A DNA stretch of 58,258 nucleotides from Chitinophaga rhizosphaerae. GTDB taxonomy: Bacteria > Bacteroidota > Bacteroidia > Chitinophagales > Chitinophagaceae. The notes beneath the pieces are model-generated. The model worked only from the letters and a program-made list of their open reading frames with translations, searched no databases and was not told where the DNA came from. Shown piece after piece: positions 35,855 through 44,753 of this stretch. Each line of letters starts with the position of its first letter. The stretch's first letter is position 1. The DNA lies in the NCBI RefSeq assembly GCF_003958645.1, contig NZ_RXLO01000018.1, forward strand, positions 1 through 58,258. The letters run 5' to 3'. A program made the position numbers and the translations under genes.

Positions 35855-36024
35855 TGCATTTGGGAAACCATCAACGCAATACATGCATTTTTATTGTGTC
35901 AAATCCTTGTATGGCAAGCATTTGCAATACCTTAACAGTTCGGTGAAAAGAATGTTAAATCGGGATATCGCGTGTATCATTTGGACCTCATCCAACGTCT
36001 AACAGGTATAAAAACACCAATACG

Positions 36025-36675
36025 ATGAAGATCAAGATGAAACTTTTGACCACAGGGATATTGACCGGACTGGTGTTGTTCCTCGGAGCCTGTTCCAGCA
36101 CGAAAGTGACCTCTTCGTGGAAGGAACCGGAAACCTCATTGCAGAAAGACCAGAAAATCATGGTGCTCGGCCTCGTGAACGACCGCGAAGGGAGATTGCG
36201 TGGACAAATGGAAAAAGAAATGGTACTGGCACTCAAAAAGCAGGGATACCAGGCAGTTTCCGCATACGATGAATTCGGGCCCAAAGCATTCAGGGGGCTG
36301 AAGGAAGAACAGGCGCTGAACAAACTCCGGAAAGGCGATATCGACAAGGTACTTACGATCGTGATGCTGGATAAATCGAAAGAAAAGAGCTACGTACCCG
36401 GCAATAACTTTTACGGTCCGTTCGGTAGCCCATTTTACGGCCGCTGGTGGGGATATTACAACTGGATGTACGGCAGGGTATACGATCCCGGCTATTACAC
36501 CACCAACACCCGCTACTTCCTCGAATCGAACCTGTATAGCATCAGCGACAAGCAACTGCTCTACTCTATCCAGACAGAAACCTTCGACCCCGCGTCCGCC
36601 GAGCGGATGGCAGTGGTGTACACCAACAAGGTTGTGGCTGATATGACCCGGCAGCAGCTGATCGGCAGAAATTAA
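36025..36675 (+). CDS. Lipoprotein of unknown function (DUF4136-like)
   Basis: A 216-residue lipoprotein with lipobox LGAC (Cys23). The body begins TKVTSSWKEPE, a pattern often seen in Bacteroidota DUF4136-type lipoproteins, and contains MVLGLVNDREGRLRGQMEKEM and a Gly/Tyr/Trp-rich central loop (YGPFGSPFYGRWWGYYNW). It lies alone between mqnC and an acetyltransferase gene. Function unknown. Confidence 0.75.
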   Translation: MKIKMKLLTTGILTGLVLFLGACSSTKVTSSWKEPETSLQKDQKIMVLGLVNDREGRLRGQMEKEMVLALKKQGYQAVSAYDEFGPKAFRGLKEEQALNKLRKGDIDKVLTIVMLDKSKEKSYVPGNNFYGPFGSPFYGRWWGYYNWMYGRVYDPGYYTTNTRYFLESNLYSISDKQLLYSIQTETFDPASAERMAVVYTNKVVADMTRQQLIGRN

Positions 36676-36780
36676 GTGTAGTACAGTACCGTCATAATCA
36701 AATCAACAGGTGACTTGCCTCCGGGTAGGTTGCCTGTTGGTGTTTTAGCAGGGTTTTATTATGTTTACCTGCCCGACCAT

Positions 36781-37332
36781 ATGCTAGAGATACCTGTCAA
36801 CACCGAAATCCGGCTGCGCCAGCTGCAAACGGAAGATGCGCCGGCCCTGTTCCGGCTGATCCATGATTCCCGCAAAACGCTCCGGCGCTTTCTGCCCTGG
36901 GTCGATTACAATACTTCCGAAGAACATTCCCTCCGGTTCATCGAACTGATGCTTCAAAAAGCAGACGGGCAGGAAGCCGTCGCTTTCGGGATATGGTACA
37001 ACGACGCGCTTTGCGGCGTGATCGACCTTCATGGCTGGGACCACATCCTCCAGAAAGCCGAAATAGGATACTGGCTCGGCAACGTCCACCAGGGAAAAGG
37101 CATCGTCACGGAAGCCTGCCGCGGTTTGGTGGAATACGCTTTCTCGACCCTCCGGCTCAACAAGCTGGAAGTCCGCTTCGTCCTCCAAAACGAAAAAAGC
37201 GCGCAAATACCCATTAAACTGGGCTTTACGCGCGAAGGCATTCTCCGGGAGAGCGCCAAGCTGCATGGGCAATATGTAGACATGGTGGTGATGGGGATGT
37301 TGCGCCACGACTGGCAGAAATCCCGCACCTGA
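36781..37332 (+). CDS. RimJ/RimL-type GNAT N-acetyltransferase
   Basis: A 183-residue GNAT enzyme using acetyl-CoA. It opens with IRLRQLQTEDAPALFRLI, has GIWYNDALCGVIDLHG, and the CoA-binding loop GNVHQGKGIVTEA followed by FVLQNEKSAQIPIKLGF. This fits ribosomal-protein or aminoglycoside-like N-acetyltransferases of the RimJ/RimL group; substrate unknown. The ATG at 36781 gives the family's N-terminus. It is convergent with the next gene, 5 bp apart. Confidence 0.88.
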   Translation: MLEIPVNTEIRLRQLQTEDAPALFRLIHDSRKTLRRFLPWVDYNTSEEHSLRFIELMLQKADGQEAVAFGIWYNDALCGVIDLHGWDHILQKAEIGYWLGNVHQGKGIVTEACRGLVEYAFSTLRLNKLEVRFVLQNEKSAQIPIKLGFTREGILRESAKLHGQYVDMVVMGMLRHDWQKSRT

Positions 37333-37337
37333 CCTCC

Positions 37338-38231
37338 TTACACGTCACAAATCTGAACACCCTGGCGGAGAGACGCCAGCTTGTCGGGCCGCTTGGGCAC
37401 AAACTCCTGCGCCACGAAACCTTTAAAACCGGTGTCCACTATGGCCTGCATGATGGCGGGGTAGAAAAGTTCCTGGGTTTCGTCGATTTCGTTGCGCCCC
37501 GGCACGCCGCCGGTATGGTAATGTGCGATGAATTGCTGGTTTTCACGGATCGTGCGGATTACGTCGCCCTCCATGATCTGCATGTGGTAGATGTCATAGA
37601 GCAGCTTGAAGCGATCCGACCCCACGGCCTTGCAAAGCTCCACTCCCCAACTGGTATGATCGCACTGGTAATCTTTATGGTCCACCTTGCTGTTGAGCAG
37701 TTCCATCACCAGCGTCACTTTTTTCTTTTCTGCGTAGCCGATCACCTGTTTGAGGCCTTCGGCGCAATTGATGATCCCCTGCTCGTCGCTAAGGCCGGCG
37801 CGGTTGCCGGAGAAGCAGATGAGATTGGTGAACCCGGCTGCCGCCGTTTTATCGATCAGGTCGCGGTAAAACTCCGCCAGCGGCGCATGATGCTCTTTCC
37901 GGTTCCAGCCCCGGGAAATGCCCCAGTCTTTGGAAATGGAGCCCACCATCGCGCAGGTGAGGTCGTACTTCTTGATGGTTTCGAACTGTTCGGGCGAAAT
38001 GATCTCGATGCTTTTGATGCCCATGTCGCGGGCCGCCTGGCTGAGGGTTTCCAGCGGAATGCCGCCGTAACACCAGGCGCAAACGGAGTGGTTCACTTTG
38101 CCTTTGAGGGCGGTACCCACGGCGCTTTCGTGTGCGGAAACACGTTCGCTGAGGGAGGAAAGGGCTGTGCCGGCCAGTGCCATAGTCGCTACTTTTTTGA
38201 TCGCATCTCTGCGGGATGAAGGTGATGTCAT
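37338..38231 (-). CDS. Tat-exported TIM-barrel protein, hydroxypyruvate isomerase-like
   Basis: A 297-residue xylose-isomerase-like TIM barrel. The N-terminus MTSPSSRRDAIKKVATMALAGTALSS carries a twin-arginine signal, so the protein is folded before export. The barrel contains GIKSIEIISPEQ, VTLVMELLNSKVD, LLYDIYHMQIMEGD and HYHTGGVPGRNEID, which match hydroxypyruvate isomerase relatives, with Glu/Asp/His metal ligands. The real substrate may be a keto-sugar. ATG 38231 is chosen for the Tat signal. Confidence 0.85.
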   Translation of the reverse strand: MTSPSSRRDAIKKVATMALAGTALSSLSERVSAHESAVGTALKGKVNHSVCAWCYGGIPLETLSQAARDMGIKSIEIISPEQFETIKKYDLTCAMVGSISKDWGISRGWNRKEHHAPLAEFYRDLIDKTAAAGFTNLICFSGNRAGLSDEQGIINCAEGLKQVIGYAEKKKVTLVMELLNSKVDHKDYQCDHTSWGVELCKAVGSDRFKLLYDIYHMQIMEGDVIRTIRENQQFIAHYHTGGVPGRNEIDETQELFYPAIMQAIVDTGFKGFVAQEFVPKRPDKLASLRQGVQICDV

Positions 38232-38452
38232 AACGTGGATGATTTTACCGGACATGAAAATATGGCTTTTTCCGACGGAATGCAAGTTTTGAACGGGCTG
38301 CGAAAGCACGGCGGTGCGCATCCAAATGACCAGTCGCATTCGTATATACATGCAGCATGGTCAAGGGTTTTGGAGGAAATTGGGGGATGATGGCGCCCTG
38401 CCATGTAACTTTTTGGCGGGTAATTTGATTATATAGATATAAACCCGTGCGT

Positions 38453-38773
38453 ATGGAAAGAAAATCTACTCCCAGCCTGATCGTTTGCGTGGTGATGGAC
38501 CTGATAGGCCTGGCCAGCTATGCGGTGCCTTTGCTGGGGGAGGTGAGCGATGTGATCTGGGCGCCTATTTCGGCGGTGGTGTTCTACCGCCTGTTCGGTG
38601 GCCCGGTAGGCCTTTTCGGCGGCGCCTTCAATTTCATCGAAGAGCTGTTCCCCGGCCTGGATTTCATCCCGACCTTCACCATCGCGCGGCTCGTGGTTTA
38701 CCTTTCGAACCACTGGGCAGCGCAAGGCAAGAAACGTGTCGTTAACGATTTGAAAGGCGCCAGACGAGCCTAA
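38453..38773 (+). CDS. Small hypothetical membrane protein
   Basis: A 106-residue protein with hydrophobic segments at about 8-30, 35-50 and 52-62 and a basic tail. VVMDLIGLASYAVPLLGEVSDVIWAPISA is a helix-loop-helix rich in Gly and Pro. Bacteroidota have many relatives of unknown role. ATG 38453 is preferred over the GTG at 38447. Confidence 0.7.
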   Translation: MERKSTPSLIVCVVMDLIGLASYAVPLLGEVSDVIWAPISAVVFYRLFGGPVGLFGGAFNFIEELFPGLDFIPTFTIARLVVYLSNHWAAQGKKRVVNDLKGARRA

Positions 38774-38837
38774 GGGCCGACCAGCCAGCGTCTACCCGGA
38801 CGGAGTCCGGCATCCCGGCAGGCTTTTTTCCCGGCCG

Positions 38838-41564
38838 TCAGCGGATGATAGGGGGCGGGGGTGCGCCGTTTTTCCCGCCGAACCGGTTGAAAATCCAGGT
38901 GAAGGAAAGCATAAAATAGCGGCGGAGCACCATATTCCGGGTGTCTTCGATATAGTTGTCGGCCACCGTCCGGTTAACGCTCACGCTTTGGTTCAGCAGA
39001 TCGTACACATGCAACCGCAGCACACCCTGGCGCCGGGGCAGGAATGTTTTGGCGATAGACGCGTTAATACGGGTAAACTGCTGGTCAAACCCTTCTCCAC
39101 GGCCGGTAGTAGCGGTATACAGCGTTTGCGCGTTCACCACCACATCCCAGGGCAGGGTAACCGCCGCATCCAGGCTGAGATCGTAATTGAAATATTTGGC
39201 ATTGTTCTGCGGGTTCGCGGAAAAACTCGCGTCGTTGAACGTTATCCTGGCTTCCGTTCCCATAAAAAATTTGTCCGGCATCGAATAGTTGAAGTTTACC
39301 ACTTGCCCCAAAGTCAGGTTGTTGGCGAAATTCTTCGCACCGTTCACCAGGCTGGGATCGCGGCGGTAGCCCGCTTCCGTGGTGAAGTTGAAGGCCGCTT
39401 TCTGGGATTTGTCCAACGGCAGGCCAACCACCGAAAACGCATTCAGGTTGTAACTCCCGTTCATATTCACCGGTTGCGTCACCTGCACGCCGTCCTGGCG
39501 CAGCGTAGTCCCGTTCACGATTTTGTTGAGGTTGACCATCCCCGACAACCCCAAAAACCAGCTCCGGTAATTCTCCTTGTTAAACGTATTGTAGGAAATG
39601 TTGACCATGTTTTGAAAAAAAGGTTTCAGGTCGGGGTTCCCCAGCCGGATCAGCAGCGGGTTCGAGAGATCGGGAACGGGCTGCAACTGGTCGAGCGAAG
39701 GCTGGGAGGTATTGCCCCGGTACGTCATTTTAAACCGCTTGTGCTGCGAAAAATTATAGGCGAATTGCGCCGTCGGCGAGAAGTTGGTGGTAGTCTGCGC
39801 GATCGTTTCCCCTTTCGTCAGGTTGCGGCTTTCCAGCAGGTTCCGCTGCACGTTGAAGCCGATGGTATAGTTGTATTTCAGCTTATCCGTCCGCAGGTTG
39901 AGGCCCGCCTGGTGGTACTCGGTGATGTTGTTGAAATGATTGGTGAGGCTGTCGTTCAGCTGATCGTATTCCCCGCCGGGCTTGCTACGGTCCCAGGTGT
40001 AGCGGTCAGACGAGTTCAGGCCGTTATTGTACGAATAATTGATTTCCAGTAACCGGTTGCGGAAAACGGGCTCGGTATAAGCGAGCCGGATGTTGTATTG
40101 CCGCGATGAATTTTCGGATTGCACTTTCTGGTCGATCGTATCCAGCCGCGACTGCCCGTTCAGCGAAAACCGGGTGTAGGCTTCGTTGAAATTGGTGACG
40201 GCGCTGTTATTGTAATTAAAGGTGAGATTGGCGCTGAGCGTCCGTCCCTTTTTCCTGAACTTCCGGCGAAGCAGGGCATGGGTGGAAATGTTGGGCGTTT
40301 TGGACGAAGATATCGCGCTGCTGCGGTTGGTATTGACCGTGTCGCGGTCATTATTGAGCGTAGTGCTGAAGCGTTGGGAATAACTATCGTTGTTGGAATA
40401 CACGACGTTCGGTGTTATTATGAACGAGTAGAACGAATCGATCTCGCCTTCCAGCCGCATATTCATATTGTGTGTGGTGGCCGAATTGAGGCCATTATTC
40501 GCGTCCTGGACGTAGCTGGATGAATCTTTCCTGAAAATATGCTGCCGGCTGCCGGTGGTTTCCGTTTCCGTTCGCCCGTCGTTGACGTGGTAACTGCCGT
40601 TGACTTTAAGTTTCTGTGAGGTGCTGTTGTTGTACTGGAGGCCGCCGAACCAGTTCCGCGAGATGCCCGATGCCCCGCCCATATTGCCCAATCCGCCTTC
40701 CGGATTGCTGGTGCCGTTGGTGTTGTTGGCGCTGCCGATGAAGGAGTACTGTTTTTCTTTCCGGAAAGCGTTGATATTGGCGTTGCCGGAGAACCGCGCA
40801 CCGGTGCCGTATCCCGCCGTTGCCCGCCCGAAAAACCCTCTGCGCTTGTTTTCCTTCACGGTGAAGTTGAGCACCTTTTGGGTTTGACCGTCGGGGATGC
40901 CCGTAAACTGCGCCTGTTCGCTTTTCTGGTCGATGAGCTGTACTTTTTCCAGGATATCCGCGGGGAGGTTGCGCGTGGCCATTTTAGGGTCGTTCCCGAA
41001 GAACGGTTTTCCGTCCACCAACACTTTCGAGACCGTTTCTCCGCCGGCTTTGATGGTGCCGTCGCGCTCTACGGTGATGCCCGGCAATTTCTTCAGCAGA
41101 TCTTCCACCACGGCGTTTTCCTTTGTTTTGAACGAGCTGGCGTTGTATTCGATGGTATCTTCTTTCAACGTGATCGGTTGGCGGAACCCTTCCACATCGA
41201 TCCGCGCGAGGTTGATGCCTTTCGGCGCCATGGCAATGGTTCCTGCGGAAATGGAAGTGACGGTGTCCGACACCTGGAGCTCACGGGTATATTGCGTGTA
41301 ACCCATATAAGCGATCACCAGGCGCAGGTAGCCCCGCTGGGTAGCCGTAAGGGTAAACCGCCCGAGGGAATCCGTCACGGCATGGGCGGCCGTCACGGAA
41401 TCCTTGCCCAGCAGGGCCACGGGGGCATTAGGGAGCGCTTCGCGGGTAGCCTGGTCGGTAATGCGGCCGGTTACGCGGAATTCGCGGAGCTGGGCGCGGG
41501 ATGCGGTGGCAATCCCGAGCACCAGCCATATGGTCAACAGGCATATCTGCCGGATCTTCTTCAT
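38838..41564 (-). CDS. Outer-membrane beta-barrel protein, TonB-receptor-like
   Basis: A 908-residue protein: signal peptide (1-25, ending SRAQ), carboxypeptidase-like regulatory domain (about 30-110, GRITDQATREALPNAPVALLG), plug-like segment (about 130-240, with VEDLLKKLPGITVERDGTI), and a C-terminal outer-membrane barrel (PF14905 type) ending in a proline-rich tail. These proteins form TonB-dependent-receptor-like pores; no SusD partner is nearby, so the ligand is not indicated. It follows the GLPGLI gene by 31 bp on the same strand, a pairing frequent in Bacteroidota. Confidence 0.88.
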   Translation of the reverse strand: MKKIRQICLLTIWLVLGIATASRAQLREFRVTGRITDQATREALPNAPVALLGKDSVTAAHAVTDSLGRFTLTATQRGYLRLVIAYMGYTQYTRELQVSDTVTSISAGTIAMAPKGINLARIDVEGFRQPITLKEDTIEYNASSFKTKENAVVEDLLKKLPGITVERDGTIKAGGETVSKVLVDGKPFFGNDPKMATRNLPADILEKVQLIDQKSEQAQFTGIPDGQTQKVLNFTVKENKRRGFFGRATAGYGTGARFSGNANINAFRKEKQYSFIGSANNTNGTSNPEGGLGNMGGASGISRNWFGGLQYNNSTSQKLKVNGSYHVNDGRTETETTGSRQHIFRKDSSSYVQDANNGLNSATTHNMNMRLEGEIDSFYSFIITPNVVYSNNDSYSQRFSTTLNNDRDTVNTNRSSAISSSKTPNISTHALLRRKFRKKGRTLSANLTFNYNNSAVTNFNEAYTRFSLNGQSRLDTIDQKVQSENSSRQYNIRLAYTEPVFRNRLLEINYSYNNGLNSSDRYTWDRSKPGGEYDQLNDSLTNHFNNITEYHQAGLNLRTDKLKYNYTIGFNVQRNLLESRNLTKGETIAQTTTNFSPTAQFAYNFSQHKRFKMTYRGNTSQPSLDQLQPVPDLSNPLLIRLGNPDLKPFFQNMVNISYNTFNKENYRSWFLGLSGMVNLNKIVNGTTLRQDGVQVTQPVNMNGSYNLNAFSVVGLPLDKSQKAAFNFTTEAGYRRDPSLVNGAKNFANNLTLGQVVNFNYSMPDKFFMGTEARITFNDASFSANPQNNAKYFNYDLSLDAAVTLPWDVVVNAQTLYTATTGRGEGFDQQFTRINASIAKTFLPRRQGVLRLHVYDLLNQSVSVNRTVADNYIEDTRNMVLRRYFMLSFTWIFNRFGGKNGAPPPPIIR

Positions 41565-41595
41565 GAGGGGCGCTGTGTCTTTTCTAATGGGTTAA

Positions 41596-42450
41596 TTATT
41601 CCGCTTCCTGTAATTTTTTCAGTTGTTCGTTTTGAAACGCTTCCAGGATACTTCTTTGTTTCTCCTTCATCTGCACCGCCGTTAGCTTTTCAGCGCCTGC
41701 GGGCAACATCGGCGCGTCGGGTACGGGTTTAAGCTCCACTTTCTTCGCCGTATACGAGCGCTTCTCGCTTTCCAGCGCCAGCACTACGCCCTGCGGCGGC
41801 CATACCCCGTTCACCGGCGAAAACAGCATCGGGATATCGGTCGTATACCAGATCACGAAAGATTCTTCTCCCACAACGGCCGTAGCCCGCTGGCAGCGGA
41901 ATCCCGCGATGGTCTTCGTTCTCCCGGAAGTTTTTATTTCCGCGGCAGGTTTGTAATCTTCTTCCGAATACCAAACCCCGGCCACCCCGCTATCTTTATT
42001 TTGCGTGAGCACCGATAAATACCGCTTGTTTAGCAAGTCAATATACGTTGCGTTGGTGACAGGGGGGCGCAGTGATGATGACCGGCCAACCGGCCCGGCA
42101 GCCGCCGTCGCCCCGGCTACACCAGCCGAAAAGGAAGCACCGCCCGGAGGCCCGCCGCCTGCAGGGAGGCCCAATGTCATTTTCCGCATCACGTTACCGC
42201 CATTCTCCGTTTCCAGCCGGCCCATTCCCCCTGCGAAGGTGAACGTCTGGCTGAAAGTAATAAGGTTCGGCATGTCGGGCGGAGGCGTGTCGCTCGTGGT
42301 CACAGATCCGTCTGGCCCGCGCATCACCATCCTGAACTGGCCCTTCTCGAGCTTGGAGTTCACTTCATATTCGATCACGCCAGACGGCTGCTGCGCCCGC
42401 ACGGCAGCGGCTGTCAACAGTCCGGCACAAAGAATCAGGTACGTTTTCAT
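41596..42450 (-). CDS. GLPGLI family exported protein
   Basis: A 284-residue protein with a signal peptide (1-20, ending VRAQQ). GLPGLI proteins are Bacteroidota periplasmic or surface proteins of unknown function found beside outer-membrane barrel proteins. Matching blocks are GVIEYEVNSKLEKG, the RCQRATAVVGEESFVIWYTTDIP stretch and VNGVWPPQGVVLALE where the name-giving GLPGLI motif usually lies; here it is degenerate. A Gly/Pro/Ala-rich insert lies near residues 90-125. Likely first gene of a two-gene operon with the barrel protein. Confidence 0.82.
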   Translation of the reverse strand: MKTYLILCAGLLTAAAVRAQQPSGVIEYEVNSKLEKGQFRMVMRGPDGSVTTSDTPPPDMPNLITFSQTFTFAGGMGRLETENGGNVMRKMTLGLPAGGGPPGGASFSAGVAGATAAAGPVGRSSSLRPPVTNATYIDLLNKRYLSVLTQNKDSGVAGVWYSEEDYKPAAEIKTSGRTKTIAGFRCQRATAVVGEESFVIWYTTDIPMLFSPVNGVWPPQGVVLALESEKRSYTAKKVELKPVPDAPMLPAGAEKLTAVQMKEKQRSILEAFQNEQLKKLQEAE

Positions 42451-42558
42451 GGCTTTTTTTTCCGTAAAGATGACGCAGCCGGGCGGTGAAAATGGTTAAC
42501 CACTCATAACGTTTGTTAATTAGTGTTAAGCGTCTCGCGGCTGTTGGATCAGATTGAA

Positions 42559-42566
42559 TAGCTTTA
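42559..42566 (+). promoter_or_regulatory. -7-like box of the two-component operon
   Basis: TAGCTTTA, one mismatch from TAnnTTTG, ending 4 nt before the ATG at 42571. No good -33 element at the normal spacing. Confidence 0.35.
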
Positions 42567-42570
42567 CATC

Positions 42571-44058
42571 ATGCGCAACCGCATCAGAAACATACTCGTG
42601 CTCATGACCGCCTGCATCCTCGGCATCCTCGCCCTCCAGGGGTACTGGCTGTACCAGGCGTACCAGATCCGCCTGCAGGAATTCCAGCGCGATATCAACG
42701 ACGCCCTCCGCACGGCTGTTTTTCACAAACAGTTCGGCGACGCCGGCAAAGTGCTCGGCCTGTCCAAATTCAACCTGACGTTCACCTCCACCATGGCAGA
42801 CAGCACCTCGCCCATGGGCCAGGTTACCCGCATCGTGAGCGACCTGGATTCCGCCGCCGCAGCCTCCGGCGCCGTGGTCAAAAACGCGTACTTCCTTGCG
42901 GCCCCCGCGCGCCCGGTTTTTCCGGCCGACGAGTTCGGGCCGCCGACAGGAGAAAATGTGGAACCGCACATGGTACGCCGCGACACCCAACTCCGGCAGC
43001 TGACGGACACGCTGTCGCGGAAAATTTCGGAAGTGCTGGTGAGAAGGGATTTTTATCGTACTTCGCTTACGATCAATCAGTTAGACAGCCTATACCGGAT
43101 AGAGCTCGGGAACCGGGGGATCAACACCGGCTTCCAACTGGATACGCTCGCACTCAGCCACGAAACCTTTCAATCCCTCCCCAAATCGCCGTTCCGCACC
43201 ACCGTCATCCCCTTCAATCCCATCAACAACATCTTTGTGACGGCGAATTTCGCGAGCCCCATGCCGCATATTCTCGGCCGGATGACCGGCAGCCTCGCCG
43301 CTACGGGCGTTTTGCTGCTGCTGACGGTGGGTTCGTTCCTGTATATGCTCCGCACGATCCTCCGGCAAAAAAGACTCTCGGAAGTCCGCAACGATTTCAT
43401 CAATAACATGACCCACGAGCTGAAAACCCCCATCGCCACGGTATCCGCGGCCGTGGAGGCGCTCGAACGGTTCAACGCCCTCGCCGATCCGCAGAAAACC
43501 GCCAATTACCTCCGCATTTCCCGGCAGGAGCTCCAGCGCCTGGGCGACCTCGTCGAAAAAGTGCTCCACATCGCCGCGGAAGAAAAAGAAGATGTGACGC
43601 TCCAACCCGAAATGGTGGACCTCAACGATATCATCGCCGACATCATTTCCAACCACCGCCTCAAATCCGGTAAAAAAATCGATTTCAGCTATACCTTGCT
43701 CGCCGATCCGCTCGTGCTCGCCGATCCCACCCATCTTTCCCACGCCATCAACAACCTCGTCGACAATGCCATCAAATACTCCAACGATCCGGCGGAGATT
43801 TCCGTGCATGTGGCCCGCCGGCCGGGATGGGTGCGCATTTCGGTGAAAGACAATGGCATCGGCATTCCGCACAGCTATCACAACAGCATTTTCGATAAAT
43901 TCTTCCGCGTACCGTCCGGTAACCTGCATAACGTGAAAGGTTTCGGGCTTGGATTGAGTTATGTGAAGAAGATCGCCGAAAAACACGGCGGCAGCATCAA
44001 AGTAAAAAGCGAGCCCGACAAGGGCAGCGAATTTCAACTGGAAATCCCCGCAGCATGA
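42571..44058 (+). CDS. Sensor histidine kinase
   Basis: A 495-residue membrane kinase. One membrane helix at about 9-29, a periplasmic sensor region of about 200 residues with no recognised fold, a second helix at about 238-262, then the dimerisation domain with phospho-acceptor His282 (NNMTHELKTP) and the ATPase domain: N-box NLVDNAIKYS, G1 VKDNGIGIP, G2 GFGLGLSYVKK. Its stop overlaps the response regulator start by 4 bases. The divergent GLPGLI/barrel operon 120 bp away is a plausible target. Confidence 0.93.
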   Translation: MRNRIRNILVLMTACILGILALQGYWLYQAYQIRLQEFQRDINDALRTAVFHKQFGDAGKVLGLSKFNLTFTSTMADSTSPMGQVTRIVSDLDSAAAASGAVVKNAYFLAAPARPVFPADEFGPPTGENVEPHMVRRDTQLRQLTDTLSRKISEVLVRRDFYRTSLTINQLDSLYRIELGNRGINTGFQLDTLALSHETFQSLPKSPFRTTVIPFNPINNIFVTANFASPMPHILGRMTGSLAATGVLLLLTVGSFLYMLRTILRQKRLSEVRNDFINNMTHELKTPIATVSAAVEALERFNALADPQKTANYLRISRQELQRLGDLVEKVLHIAAEEKEDVTLQPEMVDLNDIIADIISNHRLKSGKKIDFSYTLLADPLVLADPTHLSHAINNLVDNAIKYSNDPAEISVHVARRPGWVRISVKDNGIGIPHSYHNSIFDKFFRVPSGNLHNVKGFGLGLSYVKKIAEKHGGSIKVKSEPDKGSEFQLEIPAA

Positions 44059-44753
44059 GCCCATCCCAACCCGTCATATTACTCATCGAAGACGAATGGC
44101 AACTCGCCCAGATCGTGAAAGACAGCCTCGAAACCCGCGGTTTTATGATGATCTGCGCGGCAGACGGCGTGGAAGGCCTCCGCCTGTTCCGCCAGCACAA
44201 GCCGGATGCCATCGTGATGGACGTCATGATGCCCAACCTCGACGGTTTCTCGCTCACCACCGAAATCCGGAAAACTGACAAGCACGTACCCATCATCTTC
44301 CTCACCGCCAAATCGCAAACCGCGGATGTGGTAAAGGGATTTGAATCCGGCGGGAACGATTATCTGAAAAAACCCTTCAGCATGGACGAGCTCATCGTCC
44401 GCATACGCTCGCTGCTGGCCCGTTTCGGCGGACATGCGGCGCCGCCTCCGCCATCCGAAGACGAAATCCTCATCGGCCAGTTCCTTTTCCAGCCCTACAG
44501 GCAGACACTCACGCGAAACGGGTACACGGAGTACCTCTCGCACCGCGAGTCCGAAGTACTGCTGCGCCTTTGCCGGCACAGAAACCAGGTCATGGAGCGC
44601 CGGCCCGTACTGCTCGACCTCTGGGGCGACGATAACTTCTTCAACGCCCGCAGCATGGACGTTTTCATCACAAAACTGCGCAGGTATCTGAAAGACGATC
44701 CGAAGATCCAGATCGTCAATATTCGCGGGGTGGGATATAAGTTGATTAGCTGA
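44055..44753 (+). CDS. OmpR-family response regulator
   Basis: A 232-residue regulator with a receiver domain (phospho-acceptor Asp56 in VMDVMMPNLDG, Lys in YLKKPF) and a C-terminal winged helix (about 135-230: LSHRESEVLLRLC, then SMDVFITKLRRYL and NIRGVGYKL). It is the partner of the kinase just upstream (ATGA overlap). It overlaps the convergent helicase gene by 8 bp. Confidence 0.93.
   Translation: MSPSQPVILLIEDEWQLAQIVKDSLETRGFMMICAADGVEGLRLFRQHKPDAIVMDVMMPNLDGFSLTTEIRKTDKHVPIIFLTAKSQTADVVKGFESGGNDYLKKPFSMDELIVRIRSLLARFGGHAAPPPPSEDEILIGQFLFQPYRQTLTRNGYTEYLSHRESEVLLRLCRHRNQVMERRPVLLDLWGDDNFFNARSMDVFITKLRRYLKDDPKIQIVNIRGVGYKLIS

Noticed and set aside
38796..38829. CCGGAC/GTCCGG hairpin as a terminator
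   Set aside because: Only 6 bp, with the T run 14 nt away; too weak to list as a feature.
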